A DNA stretch of 48,176 nucleotides from contig JANQPN010000048.1 of the NCBI GenBank assembly GCA_028289455.1, positions 1 to 48,176 on the forward strand. The letters are read 5' to 3'. The position numbers were made by a program, and so were the translations under genes. Under the pieces are notes generated by a model, which was given only the letters and a program-made list of their open reading frames with translations, searched no databases and was not told the DNA's origin. Shown piece by piece: positions 1 through 7,568 of this stretch. The stretch is from Wenzhouxiangellaceae bacterium (GTDB taxonomy: Bacteria; Pseudomonadota; Gammaproteobacteria; Xanthomonadales; Wenzhouxiangellaceae). Position 1 is the stretch's first letter. The number at the start of each line of letters is the position of its first letter.

Positions 1-434
1 CCAAAGCGCTGAATGTACGGTTTGAACGCATCGATCAGGCCATCGCCATGGCAGCGATGTTTACTGCAACGCATGTTTCCGTCACCGCCATTGTTGCACT
101 GACGGAATCCGGTTCCACCGCTAAATGGTTATCCAGAGTACGCGCTAATGTACCGATCTATGCCGCTTCGCCTTTGGCAGCCACCCGGCGCAGAATAGCG
201 CTGTACCGCAACGTTTTTGCAGTAGCCAATACAGAACTGGGTGATGACATGAACCGGATTGTTCAACAGGCGGTGGATACTTTATTACAAAAGGGCAGCA
301 TCGGCGCCGGTGACCGGATACTGGTAACCATGGGCGACCGACCCGGCCTGCACGGTGGAACCAACTGTATGAAGTTGATTCAAATAAGCGCTGACGGTGA
401 AACCGATACACAAACCGAATTGCTGTATCAGTGA
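1..434 (+). CDS. pyk: Pyruvate kinase, C-terminal part (5' end outside window)
   Basis: This is the C-terminal domain of pyruvate kinase, the last glycolytic step (phosphoenolpyruvate + ADP to pyruvate + ATP). The reading frame is open from position 3, so the gene starts upstream of the window and only about 143 residues are seen. The segment 'TESGSTAKWLSRVRANVPIY' matches the allosteric/C-domain signature of bacterial pyruvate kinases. The late 'GDRILVTMGDRPGLHGGTN' is the usual C-terminal strand region, where many homologues have 'G.P.G..G.TN'. The C-domain in this family binds effectors and makes subunit contacts. A secreted protein follows 30 bases downstream with its own strong ribosome binding site. 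The family call is firm; which isozyme it is cannot be told from the fragment. Confidence 0.9.
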   Translation, partial: KALNVRFERIDQAIAMAAMFTATHVSVTAIVALTESGSTAKWLSRVRANVPIYAASPLAATRRRIALYRNVFAVANTELGDDMNRIVQQAVDTLLQKGSIGAGDRILVTMGDRPGLHGGTNCMKLIQISADGETDTQTELLYQ

Positions 435-464
435 TACCCAACGAATTCTGAGGAGACCAACGCA

Positions 465-1451
465 ATGCACAGTTTTAAACTGATATTGATGCTGACCTGC
501 CTATGCTATCTGTCGACACTGCAGGCTGATGAACAGCTGATTCCCGCTCAGAGTTCACCAGACAATGTCCAGGCAATTTTAGGTGATACTGAATTTCCGG
601 CTTTCAGCGGCCTGCTGTTTGCCGGCACCTCGGGTAATTCCGCCAACCCGGATGACACCTTAAACGGCGTTTCCCTGGTGGATGTCACCAATGGTGCGGT
701 CATCTTCAATGCACCGGGTGTACAGGCATGGGGAGCAGCTGCCGATCCGGTAAACCGGCGTATTCTGTTCAGCGTCGCCAGTAACAGCATCGGCTCGCTG
801 GGCGGTGATGAGATATTTTCCCTGTCATATGACGGAGGGATAGCCGAGTCGCTTGGCGTGATTCTGGACCCGCTGGGAGAACCACTGCGGATGGACGGGC
901 TGGCCGTTATTGACGGTGAGTTGTTTGCAGCTTTGGATGGCGCTGCAGGCGGCGGTGACCCGGATGGCCTGTACCGCATCAATCTGGAAACAATGAGTTC
1001 CGAACTTGCGCTCAGCTTTACCGGTATCGGCGGGCTGGATGCAGACCCGGTATCAGGACGACTGTTTGGAACCAACGACGACACCGGCATGCTGGTCGAA
1101 ATTGACATGGAAGCCGGAACGGTTACCGATCTGGCTGCCTACCCGGTGGACTTTCTCGATATTGATGCCCTGGCGGCCGATGAAAACACCCTGTATCTGA
1201 TTACCGATGAAGATCAGCCTATTCAGATTTTCGACCTGAACAGCAACAGTTTTTCCGGCACTCTGCCCTCTCCATTCGCCAATGCGGATGTGTTTGCCGG
1301 CGCCGCATTGGCTGTCGAAGCCCCGGTCACTGAAGAATTCATTCCACCGGCCATACCGGCGCTGAATATCTGGGGCTTGCTGTTACTGGTTGCTATCCTG
1401 ACTGCGGTGGTATTAATCACCAGGCGGCACGTGCGGACTGGGCATCACTGA
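465..1451 (+). CDS. Secreted beta-propeller-like protein with IPTL-type C-terminal sorting tail
   Basis: Unknown function. The start is well supported by GAGGAG about 9 bases upstream of the ATG. Residues 1-21 form a signal peptide with probable cleavage after LQA. The middle (about 40-285) is made of repeated short strands such as 'DPVNRRILFSV', 'DADPVSGRLFGTNDDTG' and 'ALAADENTLYLITDEDQ', which look like blades of a propeller. The last 35 residues carry 'IPALNIWGLLLL', a hydrophobic helix and an RR cluster, followed by RTGHH. This is the layout of the IPTL-CTERM type tail (IPTLSEWG..., transmembrane helix, basic end) that is thought to direct surface sorting in Gram-negative bacteria. Three more proteins in this window carry related tails. 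The substrate or ligand is unknown. Confidence 0.8.
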   Translation: MHSFKLILMLTCLCYLSTLQADEQLIPAQSSPDNVQAILGDTEFPAFSGLLFAGTSGNSANPDDTLNGVSLVDVTNGAVIFNAPGVQAWGAAADPVNRRILFSVASNSIGSLGGDEIFSLSYDGGIAESLGVILDPLGEPLRMDGLAVIDGELFAALDGAAGGGDPDGLYRINLETMSSELALSFTGIGGLDADPVSGRLFGTNDDTGMLVEIDMEAGTVTDLAAYPVDFLDIDALAADENTLYLITDEDQPIQIFDLNSNSFSGTLPSPFANADVFAGAALAVEAPVTEEFIPPAIPALNIWGLLLLVAILTAVVLITRRHVRTGHH

Positions 1452-1462
1452 TATTGTGATGA

Positions 1463-2725
1463 TCAACTGACGGAATGCGCGATAGCGTATAAGATCACGC
1501 CAATCAGACCGCCTACCAGGGTTCCGTTAATCCGGATAAACTGCAGGTCCGGCCCTATCTGCAGCTCGATCCGGCGGGATGTTTCCTGAGCATCCCATGC
1601 CGCTACCGTATTACTGATCAGCTGACTGACTTCAACCTGATGGGCACTGATGATTTCCACCAGTGCATCGCTCAGCCAGTTATCCAGTTGCTTCTGCATC
1701 TCACTGTCATCAATCAGCGCTTCCGCCAGGTGCGTCAACCACGCCTCAATTTCACGATGCCACACGCCATCCTGATTACCCGCCTGCTGCTCTATCTGTT
1801 CTCCCAGACGCCGCCAGATAGCCACCAGATAATCATGCAGTGCCGGTTGGCTGGTCATGCCTTCCCACCATTGCAGTAAACCACGATTATGTCTGCCCTG
1901 TTCCAGCTCACGCGCTAACCGGTACAACTGAATATTAAATGCCCGGCGCAGACTGTGCTTTTCATCTGCGGCCATCATCAGCAGCAACGTCTCCACGCGA
2001 GTCAACATCTGTTTGGCAATGGTGTCATCAACAAAACCCGGCATCCACCACGGGCTGCCCTGTTTAATCCGGTGACGGATCATGTGTTGCTGGCGGCTGA
2101 GAGCGCCTGCCAGAAACTCCAGCAATACAGTCACCACCGGCTGATGGCGGTCCTGCTCGATCAGCGTATGTAACCCCCGGCCGGCCCAGGTTCCCAGACG
2201 CTCGGCTGTGACCGGTTCGGCAAACAGCCGCTTTAAAAACGCCTGCACCGGTGCTTCGCCCAGTGCCTGAAAACCCCAGTTCAGGGTTGCCAGTGCATAT
2301 TGCGACAGTTCTTTGCGGGTAGCCGGCAGTTGCAGCCAGTTTGCCAGTCGGCGCCCGGGCTGCAATTGATGCCAATGCTGCTTTAATACTTCTCTGTTCA
2401 GGAAGTTCTGTGCCACAAACCGGGCCAGGTTTTCACCTATCTGATCTTTACGGTTGGGTACGATAGCCGTATGTGGAACCGGTATCCCCAATGGATGGCG
2501 AAACAGTGCTGTCACTGCAAACCAGTCCGCCAGCGCACCCACCATGGCTGCTTCTGCAAACGCCTCCAGCCAGCGTGCCCAGGGTTGCTCCAGAGTTATA
2601 GAAACACCAAATAATACCGCCATCAGCAGCAACAGCAGCAGCGGAATAAGCCGCATACGCCGAAGTCTTTCAGCGGCTTCTGCTTCGTTGCTGAGTTCAG
2701 GCAGCAGTTGTGACTTTCTGTTCAA
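1463..2725 (-). CDS. DUF445 family membrane protein (YjiN-like)
   Basis: A 420-residue protein of the DUF445 family, whose biochemical function is unknown. Residues 24-45 form a hydrophobic helix. They are followed by the family hallmark 'MVGALADWFAVTALFRHPLGIPVPHTAIVP' (about 61-90; the most conserved part is GALADWFAV). A long, mainly helical central region follows, and a closing segment 'IRINGTLVGGLIGVILYAIAHS' forms the second membrane helix. The ends would thus be membrane-anchored with a large soluble domain between. The longest reading starts with TTG (complement of 2723-2725), with a weak GAGG some 11 bases upstream. An internal ATG at residue 24 is the alternative, but it would remove the short cytoplasmic N-terminus usual in homologues. 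It is convergent with the upstream secreted protein, with only 11 bases between the stops. Confidence 0.85.
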   Translation of the reverse strand: MNRKSQLLPELSNEAEAAERLRRMRLIPLLLLLLMAVLFGVSITLEQPWARWLEAFAEAAMVGALADWFAVTALFRHPLGIPVPHTAIVPNRKDQIGENLARFVAQNFLNREVLKQHWHQLQPGRRLANWLQLPATRKELSQYALATLNWGFQALGEAPVQAFLKRLFAEPVTAERLGTWAGRGLHTLIEQDRHQPVVTVLLEFLAGALSRQQHMIRHRIKQGSPWWMPGFVDDTIAKQMLTRVETLLLMMAADEKHSLRRAFNIQLYRLARELEQGRHNRGLLQWWEGMTSQPALHDYLVAIWRRLGEQIEQQAGNQDGVWHREIEAWLTHLAEALIDDSEMQKQLDNWLSDALVEIISAHQVEVSQLISNTVAAWDAQETSRRIELQIGPDLQFIRINGTLVGGLIGVILYAIAHSVS

Positions 2726-2834
2726 TATTCAGTCAACCTCATGACCAGCCATGGGATATGATCCCGGATATTTCTGGATGGCGCGCTGATATTGCTAAGC
2801 TCAGACCCGCTGGACCCAGGCAATGGTTTATTGC

Positions 2835-3158
2835 TTATATGCTGACCTTACCACGCAGAATATCGGCAAACATGACCCAATCGCCATAGAAGCTGTACAA
2901 CGGATATTTGAAAGTTGCCGGCTTATTGTGCTCAAAGAAAAAATGCCCGACCCAGGCAAATCCGTAACCGGCTATCGGCAACAGCAGCAACAGCCACGGA
3001 TTACCGCTGATGATGCTGGCGGCTAGCAATGCCAGCACCAGCCAGCTGCCGGCAAAATGCAGGCGTCGGCATATCAGGTTTTGGTGTTCCTGCAGGTAAT
3101 ACGGATAAAATTCGCTGAAACTGCCGAATCCGGTATCTTTTCCTGATGAGTCTGACAT
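2835..3158 (-). CDS. DUF962 / Mpo1-like small membrane protein
   Basis: A 107-residue protein of the DUF962 (Mpo1-like, YGL010w) family. Yeast Mpo1 is an Fe(II)-dependent dioxygenase that shortens 2-hydroxy fatty acids; bacterial members are mostly uncharacterised. Visible hallmarks are 'FYPYYLQEHQNLICRRLHFAG' (the H-x(n)-RxxHxxG segment near residues 17-37), a double hydrophobic stretch, and 'GYGFAWVGHFFFEHNKPATFKYPLYSFYGDWVMF' (about 65-98) with the HFFFEHNKPATF core that carries the putative metal-binding histidines. The ATG at 3158 is preferred because AAGGAAT lies about 8 bases upstream; a GTG one codon earlier is possible. It stands alone, with 109 bases to the next gene on its 3' side and 256 bases to merC-like on the other. 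Confidence 0.85.
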   Translation of the reverse strand: MSDSSGKDTGFGSFSEFYPYYLQEHQNLICRRLHFAGSWLVLALLAASIISGNPWLLLLLPIAGYGFAWVGHFFFEHNKPATFKYPLYSFYGDWVMFADILRGKVSI

Positions 3159-3414
3159 CACGGGATTCCTTAATCGTTATCCTGGGAAGCCAATTGTGAC
3201 CCATAATGCTGCTTGCGCGCTACACACAGCTGAATTCTCTCCAGGGTATTGGCCAATCCCAAGGACACAATACAAAATCAAGATACACGGCTTCCAAGCA
3301 ATGCGTATCCGGGTAATAGGAAAACAGGCGCTAAAACTTAAAGGATTAAATCAACGTTAGCAAGCTGCCTATGGCAGCTGATCGGAATAAGCAAATAGAT
3401 ACTGCAAGAAAGAA

Positions 3415-3843
3415 TCAACGACTGCTGCGTTGCTGCATGAGATTCCTGAAATGCCCCGTCGCCAACAGTAATCCACCAACGGAGGTTAATACTTTTTCCA
3501 TGGTTTCACTTAGTACAGTGTGGCCAAGCCAGATTACCTGAACTGATGCCAGAACAATCAACAGCAGCCCACAACCACCGATTATCAGGGTGGCCGAGTT
3601 ACGGTGCTTGAACCAGCCGAGGAGGAAGGCTAGCACTGCAGTCGGCAATATCAGAATCAACAGCCAGATGTGAAAACTGCCATCGTCCAACAGTAAGCCA
3701 CTCAAGGCGGGAGACAACACCACCAGTGCCGGTAGAAATGCGCAATGAATCCAGCAGGCCACTGATAAACTGATACCAAGACGGTCCAGCCAGCGGGCCG
3801 ACCGGCGGGCTTCAACGGGTGCTTGAGGAGAGGAAGACTGCAT
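3415..3843 (-). CDS. MerC domain membrane protein, probably Zur-regulated
   Basis: A 142-residue protein with about four hydrophobic helices and the MerC-family N-terminal signature 'ACWIHCAFLP' (residues 30-39), where the Cys and His of CxxHC are the likely metal contacts. MerC proteins were described as mercuric ion carriers. In many gammaproteobacteria, however, a MerC-domain gene stands alone under zinc control, and the operator seen here fits that. A Zur-like palindrome lies 2 bases upstream of the start codon. No Shine-Dalgarno sequence is visible, and the TATAAT inside the palindrome would place the transcription start almost on the ATG. The mRNA is therefore probably leaderless. No mer operon genes are nearby, so a role in zinc rather than mercury handling is inferred. 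Confidence 0.85.
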   Translation of the reverse strand: MQSSSPQAPVEARRSARWLDRLGISLSVACWIHCAFLPALVVLSPALSGLLLDDGSFHIWLLILILPTAVLAFLLGWFKHRNSATLIIGGCGLLLIVLASVQVIWLGHTVLSETMEKVLTSVGGLLLATGHFRNLMQQRSSR

Positions 3844-3845
3844 AG

Positions 3846-3860
3846 TGATATATTATAACA
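3846..3860 (-). promoter_or_regulatory. Zur-like operator overlapping the -10 of the merC-like gene
   Basis: On the minus strand the 15 bases read TGTTATAATATATCA. They form a 7-1-7 palindrome with one mismatched pair and are close to the gammaproteobacterial Zur consensus (TGTTATANTATAACA). The hexamer TATAAT inside it is a perfect -10 element, so bound Zur would block RNA polymerase directly. The merC-like ATG begins two bases further downstream, which leaves no room for a leader. The match is to the consensus as I know it; no Zur gene is in the window. Confidence 0.65.
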
Positions 3861-3964
3861 TTTAGCCCCAGGATAATACTGAGGCGTTAGTGGTAACCAA
3901 TCAGCAACTACCACTCCAGATTTATGTAGCTCGGCTATCATCAACAATAACCGCCTGCTGTATC

Positions 3965-4008
3965 TGGGTTGTCTGGATAGCGACACTCAGTCGCTATCGC
4001 AAAACCCA
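3965..4008. other. Two-tier perfect hairpin in intergenic DNA
   Basis: An inner stem GATAGCGAC / GTCGCTATC (9 perfect pairs, 5-base loop, 3976-3998) is enclosed by an outer stem TGGGTT / AACCCA (3965-3970 with 4003-4008), separated by a small internal loop. It lies 49 bases beyond the stop of the oligopeptidase gene. It may end or stabilise that transcript, but there is no T-run on either strand, so it is not a typical intrinsic terminator. Confidence 0.5.
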
Positions 4009-4056
4009 ATGTCAGTTGGATATTTTCCTATGACTTTTATCGTTTCTTAGCGTCAC

Positions 4057-6276
4057 TTACTGAGTCAATCCCAGTATCTCCAGAATAAAAGCATACTCCT
4101 TAGCTCTATCTTGCTGCCGTTCGTAACGGCCGGAGCCACCCCTATGGCCGGCATTCATATCGGTACGCATGACCAGCATGTTGTCATCAGTTTTGTGATG
4201 CCGGAGTTTGGCCACCCACTTGGCCGGCTCCCAGTACTGCACGGCCGGATCCCACAAACCGGTGGTTACATAAAGGTGTGGATAATCCTGACTGCTGACC
4301 TGATCGTATGGGGAATACGACAACATATAGTCATAATAGGCCCTTTCTTTAGGGTTGCCCCATTCATCAAACTCAAAGGTTGTGAGTGGAATCGACTCAT
4401 CCAGCATGGTGGTGATTACGTCTACAAACGGCACCCCCGCAATCAGTATTTCAAAGGTTTCCGGGGCCATATTGGCTACCGCACCAATCAGCAAACCACC
4501 GGCACTGCGCCCGCTGCCGACCAGCTTCCCGGTAGCCGCCCAGCCGCGCTCCAGCAGATCACGGCCAACATCGATAAAATCGGTAAAGGTGTTCTTCTTG
4601 TTCAGCAGTTTCCCGTCCTCATACCAGGACCGGCCCTTCTCCTGGCCACCGCGAATATGCGCCAGAGCGAACACAAAACCGCGATCAACCAGGCTCAGCA
4701 GATCACGCTGGAAACCAGGGAGGTAACTTGAACCATAGGAGCCATAACCCAGCAGATACACCGGATGGCTGCCATCGGATTCCATGCCCCGCTGATACAG
4801 CAGGGTCACCGGCACCTCGGCCCCATCACGCGCAACGGTGACCAGCCGCTCGACCTGATACCGGTTAGGGTCATAACCCTCTCCGGCATACATCCGTTTC
4901 AACAGACGGCGCTCTTGACTGTTCAAGTCAACTTCATACCAGCTAAGCGGTGTCGCTGGTGATTCGTATGTATACCGAAGGCTTGTGGTTTCACTGCTGG
5001 GATTTACATTGATGGTCATTTCATAAGCCGGTTCATCCGCAGCAATTTCCCAGCCCTGGTCAGCAACAGGCTGACCATCCTGCAACGGTATTACCCGCAA
5101 CAACTGATTGGCATTATCAATCAGACTGAACACCATATGCCCGCGAAAAACCACCAGCTCACTCAATATGGCATTGGGGTTTTCAGGCACAACTTCACGC
5201 CATGTAGCACGATCTGCGATAGTGGCCAAAGGTGCACTAACAATTCGGAAGTTGCTGGCCTGGTCATTGGTCACCAGAAACACCTGATCATCCAGCGTGT
5301 CCACAAAGTACTCGTGTCCGGTCTGGCGAGGTATAACCACCTGCGGTGGCTGTTCCGGCGCTTCTGCATCGATCAGACGGGTTTCAGTAGTGAGTGTGCT
5401 GAGATGCTGAGCAACAATATACCGGCCATCACGGCTGCGCCCGATGGTCGTGAAATACGTTGAATCATCCTCCTGATAAACCATCACATCGTCACTGACA
5501 TCAGTACCCAGCTGATGCCGCCAGATCTGCCAGGGTATTAAGGTATCTTCCTGAAGTTTCACATAAAACACCGTGCGGTTATCATTGGCGAAATAGATGC
5601 CCGGGCTGACCATTTCAATGACTTCAGAAAATTCCTGCTCACCCTGTAAATCACGGAATTTCAGCTGATAAGTGCCGCGGCTGACGACATCTTCGGTCCA
5701 TGCCAGCCAGCGGCCGTCCGGGCTGACGTCATAATCACCAACCTGATAGAACTCCAAATCGCCTTTTAGCTGATTTTCATCCAGCAATACCTCCGGATCG
5801 CCTTCCGGGGCGGTTTCACCTTGTGACCAGCGCACATGAATGGGTAATTCCCTGCCGTCCTGATATTGCCGGGCATACCAATATCCATGGTACCGGTAGG
5901 GGACAGAGGCGTCGTCACCGGGAATTCTGGCGATCAGCTCCTGGTACAGGTGCTCCTGCAGCTGAGTCTGATCAGCGGTGACTGCATCGGCGTACTGATT
6001 TTCCTCATTCAAATAAGCCAGCACATCTGCAGCTTCACGTTCGTCATCGCGCAGCCAGTAATAGGGATCATTCCGCTGCAGGCCATGCGCTTCAAGAATA
6101 TGCTCACGGCGGTCGGCGACCGGTGCCATTATCGTCATAGATTCATCCGTTGTAGTCTCGGCTGTTACGCCATTGTCATTTGCATTCGGTGCCGCATCCT
6201 GCTGTTGATTGCAGGCACTGAGCAGCACCATCAAAATCATTGCTGTTACTGAAAGCCGTTTCCAATTGGGTTGCAT
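4057..6276 (-). CDS. Exported oligopeptidase B-type serine peptidase (S9A), lipoprotein
   Basis: A 739-residue prolyl-oligopeptidase-family peptidase most like oligopeptidase B (PtrB), which cleaves short peptides after Arg or Lys. The N-terminal half (about 60-450) is the family's beta-propeller and begins with 'HGLQRNDPYYWLRDDER'. The C-terminal alpha/beta hydrolase domain has the nucleophile motif 'GSGRSAGGLL', the Asp-bearing segment 'TTGLWDPAVQYWEPAKW' and the His motif 'NAGHRGGSGRY', so the Ser-Asp-His triad is complete. The chosen ATG at 6276 has AGGAG 8 bases upstream; a reading 25 codons longer exists but lacks support. From this start, the first 22 residues form a signal with the lipobox LLSAC. 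The mature protein would be a lipid-anchored periplasmic or outer-membrane enzyme, unlike cytosolic E. coli PtrB. It is divergent from the methyltransferase gene. Confidence 0.92.
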   Translation of the reverse strand: MQPNWKRLSVTAMILMVLLSACNQQQDAAPNANDNGVTAETTTDESMTIMAPVADRREHILEAHGLQRNDPYYWLRDDEREAADVLAYLNEENQYADAVTADQTQLQEHLYQELIARIPGDDASVPYRYHGYWYARQYQDGRELPIHVRWSQGETAPEGDPEVLLDENQLKGDLEFYQVGDYDVSPDGRWLAWTEDVVSRGTYQLKFRDLQGEQEFSEVIEMVSPGIYFANDNRTVFYVKLQEDTLIPWQIWRHQLGTDVSDDVMVYQEDDSTYFTTIGRSRDGRYIVAQHLSTLTTETRLIDAEAPEQPPQVVIPRQTGHEYFVDTLDDQVFLVTNDQASNFRIVSAPLATIADRATWREVVPENPNAILSELVVFRGHMVFSLIDNANQLLRVIPLQDGQPVADQGWEIAADEPAYEMTINVNPSSETTSLRYTYESPATPLSWYEVDLNSQERRLLKRMYAGEGYDPNRYQVERLVTVARDGAEVPVTLLYQRGMESDGSHPVYLLGYGSYGSSYLPGFQRDLLSLVDRGFVFALAHIRGGQEKGRSWYEDGKLLNKKNTFTDFIDVGRDLLERGWAATGKLVGSGRSAGGLLIGAVANMAPETFEILIAGVPFVDVITTMLDESIPLTTFEFDEWGNPKERAYYDYMLSYSPYDQVSSQDYPHLYVTTGLWDPAVQYWEPAKWVAKLRHHKTDDNMLVMRTDMNAGHRGGSGRYERQQDRAKEYAFILEILGLTQ

Positions 6277-6386
6277 GCTGTTGCTCCTGATCGCTGTGCT
6301 GCGTAAAAATCGGGTAGTATAAGCTGATATGGTGTGTCTGCAGCTATTCACAACATTCCTTTCATCGATAAAGGCGGGGGGCCATT

Positions 6387-7511
6387 ATGCATAAGAATAT
6401 TTTTCAGCGGATATTGAATAAAGCATTTTCTCAAGCCGGAACTGCCATCAAATTCCACTTGCCGGACGGGCGGGAGATCATCGCCGGCGAAGGTGATCCG
6501 GCAGCCACTATCACGGTACATACACAGGATGCCCAGAGCCAGCTGTTCGGTTTGAATGAAAACGGGATTATCGAAGCCTATCTGCAGGGCGAAATTGATA
6601 TCGAAGGCTCCATGCAGAAAATCCTGGGCATTCGCAAAGTGCTGAAAGCCAGGCATGGCTTCGGCTGGCTGAAACGGTTTCTGGTTCCCTTGTTTGCCGG
6701 CCAGGTTCGCAGCAATAAGATGGCCATTGATAAGCACTATGAGCTGGACCCGAACTTTTATCTGGCTTTTCTCGATGCTACCTGGCCCGCCTATACCCAG
6801 GGCATCTACAACAACCCAAATGAGAATCTGGCAACAGCAACTGAACGCAAGCTGGAATTTGCAGCCGATGCCTGTCAGCTGGATTCAGGCAAGCACGTAC
6901 TGGAAATCGGCCCCGGCTGGGGTGCATTTACCAAGTATCTGCTGCCCAGATCAGTAGACATTACTGCGCTGACCATTTCCCAGCAGTCCAAAGATTATCT
7001 GGAAAACGCTTTTCCTTCGAAGCAGCTGAAAGTGCTGAACCAGGATTTCCTGGCCTATGCGCCCCCGGAAAAATATGACGCTATCAGTATCATGGGCGTA
7101 ATGGAGCACCTGCCGCAGTACCGGCGGGTATGCCAGCAATTGAAGCGCCTGCTTAAACCCGGCGGCTATGCCTATCTGGATGCCAGTGCATCAACCAAAA
7201 AGTACGCCATGTCAGCGTTTATTTATAAACACATTTTCCCGTTGAACCACTCGTTTCTGCACTTGAAGGGATTTCTCAAGGCCGCCAAACAGGAAGGCCT
7301 GAAACTGGTATCACTGCACGATGACAGCAGAAGTTATCAGTACACCATCGAGACCTGGGCAAAAAACCTGGAAAGCCACAGGCAGAAGCTGGTCGAACAG
7401 TTCGGTGAATACAATTTCCGGCGTTTCCGGCTGTATCTGTGGGGTTCGGCACAGGCATTTGCCGATGATGACCTGCAGTGCCATCGGGTTGTGTTGCAGA
7501 CACCCGGTTAA
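6387..7511 (+). CDS. Cyclopropane-fatty-acyl-phospholipid synthase-like methyltransferase
   Basis: A 374-residue S-adenosylmethionine methyltransferase of the CFA synthase family (MmaA/CmaA/Cfa fold), which adds a methylene or methyl group to unsaturated acyl chains of phospholipids. The first about 110 residues are the family's lipid-binding domain. 'IDKHYELDPNFYLAFLDATWPAYTQGIY' (about 112-139) is the conserved region ahead of the catalytic domain. The SAM-binding motif I is 'VLEIGPGWGAF', and 'ISIMGVMEHLPQYRRVC' carries the post-motif region. Compared with E. coli Cfa it has the same overall order but the usual 'Q.YSC.Y' element reads 'ATWPAYTQGIY', so a related lipid substrate is possible. 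GGGGG about 7 bases before the ATG is the ribosome binding site. Confidence 0.82.
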   Translation: MHKNIFQRILNKAFSQAGTAIKFHLPDGREIIAGEGDPAATITVHTQDAQSQLFGLNENGIIEAYLQGEIDIEGSMQKILGIRKVLKARHGFGWLKRFLVPLFAGQVRSNKMAIDKHYELDPNFYLAFLDATWPAYTQGIYNNPNENLATATERKLEFAADACQLDSGKHVLEIGPGWGAFTKYLLPRSVDITALTISQQSKDYLENAFPSKQLKVLNQDFLAYAPPEKYDAISIMGVMEHLPQYRRVCQQLKRLLKPGGYAYLDASASTKKYAMSAFIYKHIFPLNHSFLHLKGFLKAAKQEGLKLVSLHDDSRSYQYTIETWAKNLESHRQKLVEQFGEYNFRRFRLYLWGSAQAFADDDLQCHRVVLQTPG

Positions 7512-7547
7512 ACATTCAATGGTGGGTGGGTGTAAGTCTGCCCCACT

Positions 7548-7568
7548 GAGCTGACTTACCGTCAGCTC
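7548..7568. terminator. Hairpin between convergent genes
   Basis: A perfect 8-base-pair stem GAGCTGAC / GTCAGCTC with the 5-base loop TTACC lies between the methyltransferase stop (7511) and the stop of the oxidoreductase (7569). Part of the left arm can pair alternatively with GTAAGTC at 7532-7538. There is no long T-run on either side, so termination function is only suggested by position. Confidence 0.4.

Noticed and set aside
545..1108. Minus-strand frame of 186 codons opposite the first tail-anchored protein
   Set aside because: It is rich in Ser and Pro because it is the reverse reading of a real secreted protein, and no ribosome binding site was seen.
3363..3379. Hairpin AGCTGCC / GGCAGCT downstream of the merC-like gene as a terminator
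   Set aside because: The stem is perfect but only 7 pairs long, with no T-run on the minus strand. It could equally be chance.
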